Below are positions 10,551 through 23,453 of a stretch of DNA of 35,000 nucleotides, piece after piece. Below the pieces are notes generated by a model. The model saw only the letters and a program-made list of their open reading frames with translations. It was not told the origin of the DNA and ran no database searches. Made by a program: the position numbers and the translations under genes. Origin of the DNA: Glandiceps talaboti (lineage: Eukaryota; Hemichordata; Enteropneusta; Spengelidae); assembly GCF_964340395.1 (NCBI RefSeq), contig NC_135551.1:4829463-4864462 (forward strand), written 5' to 3'. Numbering within the stretch: the first letter of the stretch is position 1; each line of letters starts with the position of its first letter.

Positions 10551-12199
10551 AGAAATCGAAAATATCATTTTCAACCAAAAATACAGAACACAATTAAAAG
10601 AAGTGACATATGTATATCACATATCATTGTACAAAATAGACTAAGCCTTAGGAAAAAAATATAAGCAAAAAACTGACAAGAAGTTTCGGACAAAATAATG
10701 TATCAATTCTGGTTTCAAATTGAGCACAGGGGGGGGGGGGAGTATTTGAAATATTACAATTTTATATGAGGCTTTCACTATAACGTTGATGCAATACTGA
10801 TCAGGCCTACCAACATTATAACCATCGTCACTAATTAGAAAGTATTTAGGAGTCATTAATCATTCAAGTCTTGTATTGAATTTTTTAGTCTGGATACCAA
10901 GGTAGTCTCTAATTAAACCAAGTCTGTTCAAAGTCCTCCAATCACCACACTCAATGTGAGTGGGGGTGTAAATCTTAACGATACCATATAGGAAGTAGAC
11001 TACGCATTTCTTAAAACACGAAAATAATGTAAACAATTTGACTTGGCAGACTTGACACCAAAACCCCCCACATTTTATGTAGGTTTGTACATTTGATCTA
11101 GTCTACTAGTAGCACTTTGCCAGAACTATCTTTACTCACTTGTACTCAAGGTTTACAAGTGGCCAAGGTACTGAATAAACCATATATACATATATACATC
11201 CTTTGCCAAAACCAAACAAAACCTTTTAGTTTCAGAATCAGTCCAATAAAGTTAATTCTTCTCATATCAGTTAGGTTCGAGATGAAGAGTTCAATGTAAG
11301 ATAAAAACAACTAAATTATTTTATAATAATATGACTTTATTATTCCCCGATACAAATTATACGTCAGTAAAGAGAGAATGAATGATTACATTAAATAAAT
11401 AGTAAAGGGATCGTTAAAATAGTTGTCTGCCAACTAATCTAGTCCAATCCCACAGTTTTTAGTTAGGCCTCAGGTCCCCACACCCTCTTCTAAATTAATT
11501 GGTCAACATTTGGAAATTGTTTCAAACCACACAATCAATTTTAAATCAGTATGTAGTATGTAGTGCTATGAATACAAAGTCAGTATGTAGTGAGGAAAAG
11601 CGGTTCTTTTATTGACACTTTAAAATGTATTTTAGTGCCATACATTTACTATAGCGAAAATTCATCCATATCTCAATTTGACGACATTTTAAAGGAAATA
11701 TTTGTATTTAGGGTTCCAGTCCATCGAATGTAAAATCGTTTTATATACTGAGATCTAAAATGGTCCAAACTCCCACCCTAAATTAAAACAATTTAGTTGT
11801 TTTATCCTAGATTGAACGATTGATCTTATTATAATACAGAAATGGCATGGTTACATACATTCCATGCCAATGCTGCACAAAGTTGATCAACGTACGCCAT
11901 ATAAACTAACGGTAGTTAGCTGTGGATAACTGTGGATGTTGTGGAATGGAACGAGGCTAAACTATATATTCCAATGGACATTTCTAACCCTATCACTCCT
12001 CGAATCTGAAACAGCAAACACAACCCATAATTTTAGTAACTTTTGAGAAATATTCCAAAATCCCCAAATAGAATGTTTTTGATCTTAAATGTAGGCGTTA
12101 GTCTTTTATTCTATTGTATTAATAAATCATCAGTTCACTCTAAGTAAGCTTGGCGTTGTTATTATTGTTGGTGAGTTTTGCCTTTATTCGTCCTTAACT
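10551..12199. other. Intron 1, anonymous
   Basis: Contains a G-run at ~10729-10741. No gene, RNA or defined repeat recognised. Confidence 0.45.
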
Positions 12200-12204
12200 A
12201 AATG

Positions 12205-12230
12205 TTATTGAATTGAATTGAATTGTAATT
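12205..12230. repeat. LINE 3' tail, (GAATT)n
   Basis: TTGAATTGAATTGAATTG lies downstream of the ORF2 stop on the - strand, as expected for the short tandem 3' tails of CR1/L2-type elements. Confidence 0.6.
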
Positions 12231-12554
12231 TATTCCCCACAAGAAATAAAAATACAGAAAAGAAATAAATGATAACATCCAAAAGGAAAAACGATTTCAA
12301 GTTGTGGGTGAGAGACTAGAAAATAGTTTTCGGAAAACTAATTGAGTTTAGCCACTCAATTTCAAAAGCATCGAATTGCATATCATAAAAAATGTTGTGA
12401 CTGTAGTTGCTCAAATTAACACGGATTACAGAGTCAGAAAACAACAAACAACAATTGTTTACATTAATAAGAAAACAGATAAACACACTACGGTGATACG
12501 AAATTTACATGTCAACTGGTTAAAGCATCATGAAAACGCAAATAACTAATAACC

Positions 12555-15055
12555 TTAATATGTACTTAGAATCCAGTGCTTATATTTTGATTTAAACCTA
12601 GCCCTGTTAGGGATATTTCTGGTATCGTTGGGTATTTTGTTCCATAGCATGGGACCGGCAAATTGAATTGAAGACTGGCAAAGTCAGCTAGTATATTTTG
12701 GAACATGAAAATCTCCTCTTAGTTTACAGCGAGTATTGCGATCATGTGCAATAAAAGAAAAGTAGTTATGGAAAATAGGTGGAAGATTATTGTTTAGTGC
12801 ATCATGCACAAAAAGACCTACTTGAAACTCATATTGTTTATATATGCCAAGTATATCAAATTTTTTGAACAGGGCATTCGTATGTGCATTATACTTACTA
12901 CCATGTATAATCCGAACAATCTTTTTTTGTACAAGTAAAATGTCCTTTAAATGCGTTTTATACGCACTTCCCCAAGTTTCTAGTCCATAACTAATATGTG
13001 GCAGTATGACAGTGTTATAGAGCATGACAAGAGTAAAACGTGGAACCATATATCTTAGCTTATAGAAAATACCAGTTAATTTACATGATTTCTCCTTTGT
13101 GTGCAAAATATGCTGCCGCCAAGACAAATTGTTGTCAAGACGAATTCCAATGAAAGATGTACAATCAACCTCCTTTAAAAGCTTATCATCTAGAGTAATT
13201 GAACCAGTGACTGAATGTTTACTTTGTTTACTCTTAATCACCATATACTCGGTTTTGCTAGCATTAATGGTCAGTTTGTTAGCGTTACACCATTTATTCA
13301 CATTTACAAATTCGAGTTCAGTTTGACTAAGTGATACGTTATTATGTACGGGTTTGAAAGATTTGAATAAATTTGAGTCGTCGGCATAAAGCCTGAAATT
13401 AAAAAATGGTGATGAGGATGAGATGTCCTTTATATACATTAAAAATAAAATAGGGCCCACAAGAAACATTTAATTTATAGGAGTCTATGTTGTTTATGCT
13501 AACATACTGACTTCTGCACTGCAAGTAACTTTTAAACCACTGTAAAGGTAGACCACGGATTCCATAATGATCAAGTTTTGAAATTAAGATTGCATGAATT
13601 AACTGTGTCGAGTGCTTTTGAAAAATCAACAAAGATACCAATTGTCAAATGCCCTTTATCAAGTTCATTTAACAGGCTTTGTATCAAATTTACAAGCGAA
13701 ACTTTACAGCTAAATTTATGTCTGAAGCCATACTGATGTTCATATAACATGTCAAATTTATCTAAGTAATTCATCAATTGGCTATTAACACTTTTCTCAA
13801 GTGTTTTGCTAATAACTGAGATCGGTCTGTAGTTACCCAAATCGTCTTTATTACCTTTTTTGAAAAGAGGCAAGTTTCGAGCGACTTTGAGGTGATCTGG
13901 GAATTTTCCCGAACAAAACGATAAATTAATTATGTGGGCAAGCGGAATGGATATGTTATCTTTGGCCTCACGAATCAGTTTAGAAGAGATGTTGTCGTGT
14001 CCCGTGGCTTTATGGATATCGATATCTCTAATAATTCTTTCAACATCATATTGTGTGACAGGCTTAAGGAAAAAAGATTGGGGAGATTTTTCCCAAGGAA
14101 ATCGTGGAATGAGATATGGTCATTATGAGGTATTTTGTTCGCCAAATGCTCACCTACTTGAACAAAGAATGTGTTAAAATCTTGTACAATGTCCTTTCGT
14201 TGCGTATGAACTTCCTCAGTGCCATTATGGTTGTGAAGTGCCTGCGCATGGAATGTAGAAAAGTCCCTAAAATATGCATCATCTGCAGCCTGTTGTGTCT
14301 GAATTGAATGAAAACATGCAAATATAGGAAAATGGTCTGAGATATCAGTCATAATTGTACCCGAATCGATTTGGCCATTTGACACGTTTGTATATAAATG
14401 ATCAATAGCAGAATGGGAAGTACTCGTTATCCGTGTTGGTGTGGTAATTAATTGTTCAAAATGGTAACATGCCAAAGTGTCTAATAAATTGTGTGCGTCA
14501 GAGTTGGAATTTCTGGTAACATCTATATTAAAGTCCCCGACAAGAAAACAGCCATTATATTTTCTTTCATGTGCACAGAGGATAAACTGTCTATAAAATC
14601 AATCACATTACTATCAGGTGGTCTGTAGATGTTACCGATTAAAAACACTTTCTTGTCCACTTCAACTTCTAGCCAAATTGATTCTGCACTTGCGACTCTA
14701 ATATTATCGAGAATGTTATAGGAGAGACACTCGCGAATATAAATACCAACTCCACCGCCTCTACCTTGGCTTCTACATTTTACTTCAAATGAGTAATTCG
14801 GTATATTGTGTAACTTACTATTGTGAATTTGCCATATTTCTGTTAATGCAATTATGTCAAACTGTTTACGTAAACAATGTTCATAAAAAAGTCTAAATTG
14901 TGGGTAATTTTTGTTTAACAACCTAACATTAATTTAATATGGGAAATTGCAAACATGTCATCACTATCAGACAATGCTTCGTTAAATTGGCTCAGGGAAT
15001 AAGCTGCACAATTTACATCAAACGTTTGTTCAAAATTCTCTACATTGATAGCCAT
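12555..15055 (-). pseudogene. LINE ORF2 (APE endonuclease - reverse transcriptase), broken
   Basis: From ATG 15055 an N-terminal stretch runs until a small insertion breaks the frame near 14930. The APE-type endonuclease follows (14921-14523, 14475-13975) with motifs IIALTEIW, GGGVGIYI, IGNIYRPPDSN and TDISDHFPIF. The RT follows (from ~13975) with KKGNKDDLGNYRPISVIS, IFVDFSKALDTVN and the catalytic YADD (FRLYADDSNLF). The strand segment carrying the conserved PQG motif is deleted at ~13465. A TGA at 12684-12686 interrupts the C-terminal domain, which ends GPMLWNKIPNDTRNIP...ILSTY. Target-primed reverse transcription would have been its role; it is dead now. Confidence 0.88.
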
Positions 15056-15136
15056 AGATTACTTTTAGATTTACATTTTAGTGGAAGTGTTACGTGGAAA
15101 CAAGGGTGTGGTAGTGGATTGAATTACATACCAAGA

Positions 15137-16136
15137 ATAAAATGTAGCTGGATCTATGTAATTTTGCATAGTTTAAGTTCATTGGTTATGGCAGTAGCAA
15201 CAGATTGGTCCGATTTCTTCACATATATTTGTCCGTTACGTGTCCATAAATATTTATAATGTTCAGACTTTCTTTTGTCGTTTACCAACTTCATTAACTT
15301 TCGTGTTTTAGGGGTCAGACTTTCTTTTGTCGTTTACCAACTTCATTAACTTTCGTGTTTTAGCGGTCAGATTTTCGTTGATGTAGATTCTGTTTCTATT
15401 GGAGTATCCAAAAGTATTTGTATTTGAGATTTTTTTCTTATTTTTCATGATAAAGTCACGATCTTTTCTATGGGTGAACTTGATGATGATTGGTTTTGGT
15501 CACCGTACCTGTCTTTGCCCCATTATGTCTAAGTTGTTCCTCTCCATGGTGAATTTCCGCCCAATCCTGTGTGTAACTTCGATGTCGTTTGCAGTTATGC
15601 CTGGTTTTATTTTCTGCAAAACCTTGATCGCGACGTCGTCTGTATTTTCGTAGACTTCCAGCGATTCGGGAATACCATGCATTTCGATGTTCTCTCTGCG
15701 ACTGTAGCGATTTTGATCTTCAGTTGCGTTTTCAAGCTCGCTCACTCTTTTGCTTAGGTCTTCATTATTTCGCCTCATTTCTTCGTTTTCTTTTTCAAGC
15801 GCAGTTATTCTACCTCTATATTCTTCGATGAGAGCATTGAAGAATTCAAGCGATGTAGTAGTGGTATTCTGCCATTCTTTTATCTCGTTTAGATTTTGCA
15901 GGAGTGTTGGGATAAGGTTTACTTGAGAACTAATTTCAGCTAGGTGTTGTTCAATTGAACTTTGAAGCAACAGGTTGGAGTGCAGGTTCAGACAGCTGTG
16001 ATCGGTGTCGTCTTTTAGGTGAACTTGGCGGGGAAATTGGTGGAAAACGTTTGTCTTTGCATTTTTTGCATAAATAGAGATCGCCTTGAGTGAAACTCAC
16101 ACCTTTGGTTTTGTCACAGTCATTGCATTTCGGCAT
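15137..16136 (-). pseudogene. LINE ORF1 (zinc-knuckle plus coiled-coil RNA-binding protein), broken
   Basis: The N-terminus MPKCNDCDKT...LYLCKKCK has two CxxC pairs, a PHD-like or zinc-knuckle module. After a frameshift near 15951-15970 comes a Glu/Lys-rich coiled coil with heptads (ALEKENEEMRRNNEDLSK). This is followed by an RRM-like segment with RRENIEMHGIPES and THRIGR, typical of LINE ORF1 chaperones. A stop at 15500-15502 interrupts it. The C-terminal part continues as IIIKFTHRKDRDFI. A near-perfect 52-bp tandem duplication (15263-15314, 15315-15366) then shifts the frame. The last part ends around 15137. It would bind element RNA in the RNP. Confidence 0.8.
15263..15366. repeat. 52-bp tandem duplication inside LINE ORF1
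   Basis: TCAGACTTTCTTTTGTCG recurs at 15263 and 15315, and the two copies differ at about one base. 52 is not a multiple of three, so it also causes a frameshift. Confidence 0.95.
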
Positions 16137-16200
16137 CGGGATAATGATATGGACAGTGGCGGGAAATAGACAGAATTATTCAAATTAGCCCAGGTGACAA

Positions 16201-17400
16201 TGTACTTGAACTTGGAAGGTAATCAGGCAGTTGGTACCCAGTGTAGTAGAAAATCTGTAGAAGATTCTGCCAGGATTTTCTCTGAACAAATGTCGAGATT
16301 TCCGCAACATGTTATAAAGTTACTTACACTTGGTCTTTACGAATAGGTATACGACGTTTGGGTGATGTAGAGTCATCTAATACTGCAATATAGTCAAGTT
16401 TACCAGGAGCTCAGAATCGACGTGTTTGCTCGAACAACAACGCCACCTCATTTAGTAAAGAAGGCTGACATCAGGGTTAACTATTAGATCTGTCCCATGT
16501 AAAGTGGTCGCCCCTTGTGAATTTAACCGCCTGAGACCCTTAACCCACATTGACTTGACGAGTGGCCGGAGAGTCCAGGGTCTTCTCCCGTTGTATATAA
16601 ATACCGAGTCCAAGTCCTTCGGGTGGTGATTTTTACGAAGCCTACCATCATGACCATATAGCAGGCTGGGTGCCATGGCACATATGATAGTCAATGACAC
16701 GTGTTACAGCTACATCAAGGAATACGTATACTATATGTCAAGAAAGCGATATTAGGAACATAGAAATGATTCCACGTTCGGACATAGTAAAACCTGAATC
16801 TACGGTAATGATGAATTACACTATAATAGATGTTGATGTCATATTAAGTTAAATTAGTTTCAAACATTGCAAATTACCACATGCGCATATGATATGCCTT
16901 GGAGTTACAGTGTGTGAGTAAACCATCTCAGATGTTTTAAGCGTAAATTGATTGCCTAACAGATTGTGAATAAAGGCATGTATTTATGAAACGTATGTAT
17001 AAGGAATATGAAAAGAATGTATATTATAGCAATATGCATATGGAATGAAATATCGTAGTAAACGAACGCTTACCTTATTTTTTAACGTCATGATAACTGA
17101 TAAAATAACACTAATGCGGGGAATCTTGGATTGAATCTCTGGCCCTTAAAGGCACTTGAAAGATACGTGGGTACAACTGTTGCTATTGTGGTAGCCTTTA
17201 TATGAAAATGAGTGACGTACACAGTTCAAAATATAACATGATGCAACTTAAGATGAATGTTTCTGCAATGTTGGGAATTAAATGAATCGTTGAATTCTGT
17301 AAAAGAAGTACTCTAGCAAATGAAATACATGCCTGTAAGAACAACGTTTAACGGCTTCGGGTGCCCTTGCAAAAGTTTCTACATAACTTGAAAATATACA
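16201..17400. other. Intron 1, anonymous, possibly including LINE 5'UTR
   Basis: The part next to ORF1 may be the LINE 5'UTR. A GC-richer block at ~16470-16700 gives an 82-codon - strand ORF (16452-16700) with no recognisable domain. Nothing else is seen. Confidence 0.4.
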
Positions 17401-17697
<297 letters not shown>

Positions 17698-17779
17698 CAC
17701 GCATTAATAATGTTCAGTCACCCAGTATGTAGAGAAAAAGAAGAAGTAGATTCAACAAAATAGTGACTAAATGTTCTTA

Positions 17780-18180
17780 AAGTATAAGAGCAAAGAATTT
17801 CGTCATAGTCAATTGTATACGTTGTATTCAACTGAATTTTTGTTCCAAACACAACTTGAAAATTTTACCTGATAAATTGTATACGTTGTTCCATGCAGTG
17901 TGAGAAGTACGATTTTCATAAACAGGTGTTCGTTCTGTTTATGACGTTTGACAAATATTTAACGACACATTTAGAATTATCGTAATTTTCAAACTACACC
18001 CATCTGTGGTATAGAGAAGCTAATTTCTTTGAAAAGGCTATTTGCAAGTATTATTCTAATATATTGACCATGTGTTCTTTTATAGACCCTACATTAGGGT
18101 CTATGGTTCTATTCAGAACTTAATAAAAGTAACCCATTTTTTAATTACTTAATTTTCAATTTCTAAAGGTATGTTTTGTG
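17780..18180 (+). repeat. Duplicated block D, copy 1
   Basis: Shares TTCGTCATAGTCAATTGTA, ATTTTCAAACTACACCCATC and TTTCAATTTCTAAAGGTA with 18815-19320 in the same order. Includes a perfect 10-bp-stem hairpin at 18082-18104. Confidence 0.7.
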
Positions 18181-18814
18181 AGACTGTGGTGTTACATAGC
18201 ATTACAGAGATGATTAATTATTGCAAAATTTGCATAATATGTTGAACAATTGCCCCAACGTCGGATTTTACCCTGGAAAATCGCCGATGTGATACCTGGA
18301 TTTCGACTACGCAAAAAAGAAAAAAAAGAATACTCTGTTTTTTCCCTTATACGTGCAAACTGTATATGAAGAGTATCAACCAGTAGGAATCAATCACCCA
18401 TTTTCAGTCGTGTTTATAGCCATACTTGTATATTTCCATGGCAATCAGACTTGGCGACAATTAATTATCCCCACTTTCACATAAATTGCTCAACCGTTCG
18501 ACTTTACCTAAAATGTGTTGGAGTGGAATCTAGATGTCGACTGCTTTCTGTACCGTAAAATGCCAATTTATTTCATTTTTCCTCCATAACTTATCTCTCA
18601 AAGCGTACACTATCGACCAGTAAGTCTTTGTATCTACCACTATCATTATTTTTCTAGCTAGTGCTTGTGCTTTGACTAAAATCCAACGTCCTCAGATGTT
18701 TGTGCAAAACATGAATAAGACCCGAGATAATGTTGCATGTTGCCAAACAAATTTAGCAGCTAGCCATGTTTAAGGCAGGGTATTAGAAAACGCAGAATTT
18801 GTTCAACGACTACT
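18181..18814. other. Intron 1, anonymous
   Basis: Spacer between the two D copies. Nothing recognised. Confidence 0.45.
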
Positions 18815-19325
18815 AAAGTTTAACATAAACATTTGCGCCAAAGAGTTCGTCAAAGTCAATTGTACACTATGTAGATTGATTAATATTTTCAAATTACACC
18901 CATCAGTGTTAAATATAGGAGCTCTATCGCTAAAGTTCCTTGGGAAATAATAAGCTTTCTTTATACTGGATAGTTCTTTATTATGTATATAAACACTTGT
19001 CTCCCAATTGAAGTCCCGTGAGAGCCACAACCCATGGGTTCAGTGTTAATGCAGGCGGAAACCGAAGTACCCGGGAAAAACCTGCGTTATTTGGTAGAAT
19101 CACTGAACGACACTCTTCTTAATTACATAGAGCGTTGTAAATATAATCAAGCCCTGAATGGTTTCGAATTCCGACCGCAGTGGTAAAAGGCAAATGGTTT
19201 AACCACTCTGCCACCGACAATCCTTACTTGCGTGTACTAAGCTTATGTCAGTATTGGCCATATTGTGCAAACTTGTAATACTTTAATTTCCAATTTCTAA
19301 AGGTACTTTTTGTAACCGTTTGCAA
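18815..19325 (+). repeat. Duplicated block D, copy 2 (interrupted by SINE)
   Basis: GTTCGTCAAAGTCAATTGTA (~18844), ATTTTCAAATTACACCCATC (~18883) and TTCCAATTTCTAAAGGTA (~19287) match copy 1. The extra length before the last match is the SINE. Confidence 0.65.
19015..19223 (-). mobile_element. tRNA-derived SINE
   Basis: Read on the - strand it starts GGATTGTCGGTGGCAGAGTG. This carries an A box TGGCAGAGTGG (19203-19213), with a B-box-like GGAATTCGAAACC (19160-19172) about 35-40 bases on, as in class II tRNA heads. The body contains CCCGGGTACTTCGGTTTCC, similar to a central domain shared by many animal SINEs. The 3' limit is approximate. It would be transcribed by RNA polymerase III and mobilised by a LINE. 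Confidence 0.65.
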
Positions 19326-20221
19326 CCGTTTTCTGTAAATATAAATGTCAATCTGTTTCACCGACAAACTTATTAACGCGGCTATCATAGTCAACTTCAT
19401 TAATCTCAAATATCGATCGAATGCCGTCAGCCCCCGGACTACTTGCTCAGCAAAGGATGTCGTATTTTGTCAAGTATTCAGTCTTAGTGCTGGCGTTTTA
19501 TATTTACCTGTTGGTCAAGTCCAGCTAAGTGTCCACAGTAACGAAATTTACCAACGTGATATAAATGAGCTCTGAAGGTATATATGTTACACAGATACAA
19601 ATAACAGGGACATGTAAATCGCTAAACTACTCAGTTGAGAGAGTTTAACATGTTAAAGATAGTATGTTTTCATAAATACCGAATAGAATCATACAAGTTT
19701 TTTTTTTACATTTACAAAAAAACACCAAAACTAAACAAAAGCACCCACTTGTAAACGAGCTGTGGACATAAGTCATAATAGGTAATATTAGGATACTGAC
19801 TTAACGGATTACTGATTAATGCAATGATCCACTATTGCATGAAATCCAGGATTCAGTGCATACAATTTAAACAGAGTTATTTTATTTAGAACTGTTACCA
19901 TCGTAAATCTAGTTTGCAATAAAATTACCAACAATACGGGTGTTGATGTCAAATTTGTATTCAAAGAGATTAACAAATTACGTGCTACTAATGATGTTTG
20001 ACAAGATATGGAATAATAACATAGTTATAAGTGTAATTAATTAACGTGTATATGTATGAAATTCACACTGAATGTTTCCATACATTTAATGACACAAATC
20101 AGAAATAACTTCATGAGTACAACAAAGTGACATAAATAATGAGTATATTTGATACTGAATAATTTGTGTCAACATACTTTAACAATAAAAAATATGATGA
20201 TAAAAACAGAAGTAAAATCAC

Positions 20222-20510
20222 AGACAATGTAAAAGGTTAAAGAGAATCAAACAAGTATGAATTTAAAGATTTGTTTGAAACAAGTTAAGTTTGTAATACT
20301 GATAATATAAGGTGAATTGTTCCAAAGTTTGGAGCTTTCAAAACTAAATGACTGAGTAAACCGACGACAATGTGGAAGTGGCAAATACAAAAGATTGTTG
20401 GTGCGGTTGCTGGTCCTTAATTCCATCATGATGAGAAGTTTTATTTCTCTATTTGACATCCAGTCATAGCCTGTACATAGATGTTGATAGAGATTTCAGG
20501 GGTCCGAAAA
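20222..20510 (-). pseudogene. LINE RT C-terminal fragment
   Basis: The - strand frame reads TSNRTNNLLYLPLPHCRRFT, then SFSFESSKLWNNSPYI. This matches the C-terminal signature of CR1-like ORF2 proteins (R-x-N-LLYLP ... SF ... KLWN-S-P). It is 5'-truncated and part of the tandem unit. A more decayed version lies in unit B near 22480-22560. Confidence 0.65.
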
Positions 20511-21205
20511 TAGTGGACGACTCGTCGATTCTTACTATTCTGCCATTTCCATTTCAATTAAAATCATCCAAGGTGTTCGTATCGTCCGAATGAGTTTGGA
20601 CAGCATGGTGCATTAACAACTTATTGCGATTGACCAAGTGAAAAACGAGAAATGTACTAATGTTTAGTGTTTTTTACTCTTAGACATGTTACAAAATCTT
20701 TCCCAGTATTAATCTGAACAGTGAAACGTGTTGTCATATGAAATTCACAGACTAAAAATGAATTAAAGATAAGGGAAATTGTGAAAATTGATGACAAAAC
20801 GACACTTCACAAAATGATCCATGAATAATCAATCATACCAAGGAACAGTCGATCAAGGAAATATGAAGAACTTTGTACTGAGTTTGTAGTTTGCTGATCA
20901 CTGTTTGTGGATGTTTTCGGCCTGCAGTACGAACAATTCCAAACAACAGAAATAACTTTACCTGTACACGAATTTATAGACTCCACATTCCAAATTTACA
21001 AGGTCCCCATAATGAATCGTCAGATTTCCGTGTTGTCTTGTTCAAAAGTTGATATTTCAATCTTAGTAAATTGAGTATGAAATTTAAGGAAATCAACTGC
21101 AGAACGGCTGTCACAAGTACTATTTTATCAAACACCAAAAGTCATATCTTTGACAAAACACGTGCTGGCCAACATGCTAAAGTATACAGTGAAAGGAACT
21201 GATTA

Positions 21206-21484
21206 GGCCTAAAAAACATTGTTTGGTTCCGGTTACCCGGTCGATCCAACCTAGATTTTCACGGCCGACCCTAAACGAAAACTAACATCACCTTAAAAAT
21301 GAAAATGTTCTTCCAATCTGTAACGGCTGTACATCTGATTGAAAGATACCAATACCACAGAGATCTATTGGAAAACAATGGAAAACATAACTACTTCAAC
21401 TAGACACTCACACATGGAAAAAAATCTACCTACCCCACTTATTCTAAAATTGAGCGTAGTCAGAACCACACAATATTTTAGGCC
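21206..21484 (+). mobile_element. Harbinger-like MITE, copy 2 (279 bp)
   Basis: TTA target duplications at 21203-21205 and 21485-21487. The left end is GGCCTAAAAAACATTG, then TTTGGTTCCG. The right end, reversed, is GGCCTAAAATATTG, then TGTGGTTCTG, so imperfect TIRs of ~25 bp. Inverted relative to copy 1 at 10167-10547. Confidence 0.85.
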
Positions 21485-21640
21485 TTAAAGGGCAAGTCCA
21501 ACGAGATTTTCCTATCAATCCGATCGGAAATAAAATATCGTATGTTACAGAATATTATTTTTCTATACGTAATATGACCCCTTTCAGGCATAAGTGAAAC
21601 AATTCCACATTAAACATATATCTTTGCCGAATGATCTCAA

Positions 21641-23190
21641 TACTAGTATACGTGTGTAATAAGTTTGAGGGCTTACAGAGTGGCAAATGACAGGTACGTA
21701 TATATACACTACCCAACTACTCAGACGGTAGAAATGTAACCATGTAGGTTTGAAATAACGATAGTTCCATTACCATAGTGCTGTTCCATATTCCATTTTT
21801 GACTTCATAAAAAAACTTGTGAACGGTGTGTAGACTTAAAGGATTACTCACTATTAATGATTGAATTAAATACAATTTAATCTGATTCTTTGCAGAATTA
21901 ATTCACCTAGAACTGTCACCATGTAGAAAATCTAGCTTATAATATGACGACTTTTGTCCAAACAGTACAGGTGTTGATGTCAAAATTGTATTCAAAGAAA
22001 TTGAAAATTACGTGCTACTAATGATGTTTGGCAGGATATGGAATAATAACATAGTAATAAGTGTAATTAATAAAGTGACATATGTATATGCAATTCTTAT
22101 AATGGTTTCTGTGCAATTTGTTTAAATTCTAGTCTCTATACATCAATCATTTTGTTCAATATTATGGCATAAATAATGAACACATTTGATGTTGGATGAA
22201 ATTAGCTTTACCGGCATTGATATAATTTACCTAACTGGAGTCACACAATATTGAAATGGGGCAATTAGGTGGTGTGGTGTCGTGTTGTGGTGTGGTGCGG
22301 GTGTTTGTTTGGTGGTGGGGGTGTTATAGTGAATTTAGTATCAATGATACAGTGGGGGCCATCCTGGTTTGGAATTTGCAAAGAGGCGGTTAGAGACCTT
22401 TGTGTACTAAAACCAACACCAGTCCAAAGAAACTGCGCATGTCCAGTCTCTTATCACCATAGTTGGAAGACTGTGATGGCGTGAGTGGTAATTGGATGAA
22501 TATTACGAATGTCCTTCATTCCTCCACGATCACAGTTCCTATTTATCATCCAGTCTTGCAAATACACAATGAAATAATGGATGATTTCAGAGGTCTAAAA
22601 TGTATGCATTAATCACCTCGTCAATTCCTACACTGGCTTCAACTCGGTCATTTTTTTATAACTTACGTAAGCAAAGATATTCATTAAAACTTTACTCAGT
22701 TGAAAGTTGGAGCATAAGTAGGTAATACGCTTTGTAGATATAGCGACCTCACGGTGTTTCGTACGAAAGATTAATGTTTGTGTGGAAAGTGAAAATGTTG
22801 TGGTAACCGGAAGTGCTGATTTTAGGATTCGTTCTGAAAAATATCGTCATTATGCGACTACAAGACAACACCAAGAACTGCAGAACAACTCCAAACTTAT
22901 AGAAATGAACCCTATCTGTACGAACATTTATAAACTCACTCCAATTTGAATCTAAGTAAAGTATGGATAAAAGTGAAGACATGTTAACTGAAGAGAAAGG
23001 TTATCATATTATTAATTGTATCCGAGCAAATCAAAACATTATTATGACAAATCGATCATGATTGAAAATTTCTATCACATGCTGTAGAGTATCATTATTT
23101 GTCGCGTGATATGACCCCTTTTCTGAAACATGTAAACTAATTCCGTGCAAAAAACCCCATATATCCTTACCAAATATTAATAAAAATACC
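21641..23190 (+). repeat. Tandem array unit B
   Basis: GGTGTTGATGTCAAAATTGT at 21970, ACGTGCTACTAATGATGTTT at ~22011, ATCATCCAGTC at ~22545 and ACGAACATTTATAAACTC (~22919) parallel unit A. TATGACCCCTTT occurs at ~21573 (end of A) and ~23109 (end of B). An ORF at 22269-22484 here is G/T-rich noise. Confidence 0.8.
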
Positions 23191-23453
23191 AAGTGTGTTT
23201 TTTATCATTAATTCCTGTGTATATGATGTACCAATCTGACAACCTGTATGTATTGATAATGTGTCCATTATACAAAGTTTACAAACTACAGGATAAAATA
23301 TACACTTACAGTTTACTTCGTACAAAACTTGTAAATAATGACCCATTAACGACACGACACGACACGACATCGACATGGCGTGGTCACAATAGGTAACCTT
23401 TTAACGAATAATTCACTACAGTAATGGCTACTGATTAAATATATACGATTTAA

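Larger units (their letters stand above)
12200..16200 (-). mobile_element. CR1/jockey-type LINE, near full length, inactivated
   Basis: Two-ORF non-LTR retrotransposon on the - strand. ORF1 starts at 16136; ORF2 starts at ~15055 and ends at ~12555. The 3' end is a pentanucleotide (GAATT on + strand) tail at ~12205-12230. It carries frameshifts, stops, a 52-bp duplication in ORF1 and a deletion in the RT. The 5' limit and target duplication were not resolved. Confidence 0.85.
19640..21640 (+). repeat. Tandem array unit A
   Basis: Landmarks: GGTGTTGATGTCAAATTTGT at 19939, ACGTGCTACTAATGATGTTT (~19980), TATGGAATAATAACATAGTT, GACATCCAGTCATAGCC (~20455) and ACACGAATTTATAGACTCC (~20966). The same series recurs in unit B. 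It contains the LINE 3' fragment at 20222-20459 and MITE copy 2. Without the MITE the unit is ~1.75 kb. Confidence 0.8.

Noticed and set aside
13932-15757. + strand ORFs across the LINE
   Set aside because: Shadows of the - strand LINE reading frames, which carry the endonuclease and RT motifs.
16452-16700. 82-codon - strand ORF upstream of the LINE
   Set aside because: No recognisable domain. It may be part of the LINE 5' region or another repeat, so not called as a gene.
19160-19223. Possible functional tRNA gene
   Set aside because: It has A- and B-box-like parts but imperfect arms and a downstream SINE-like body, so a SINE head fits better.
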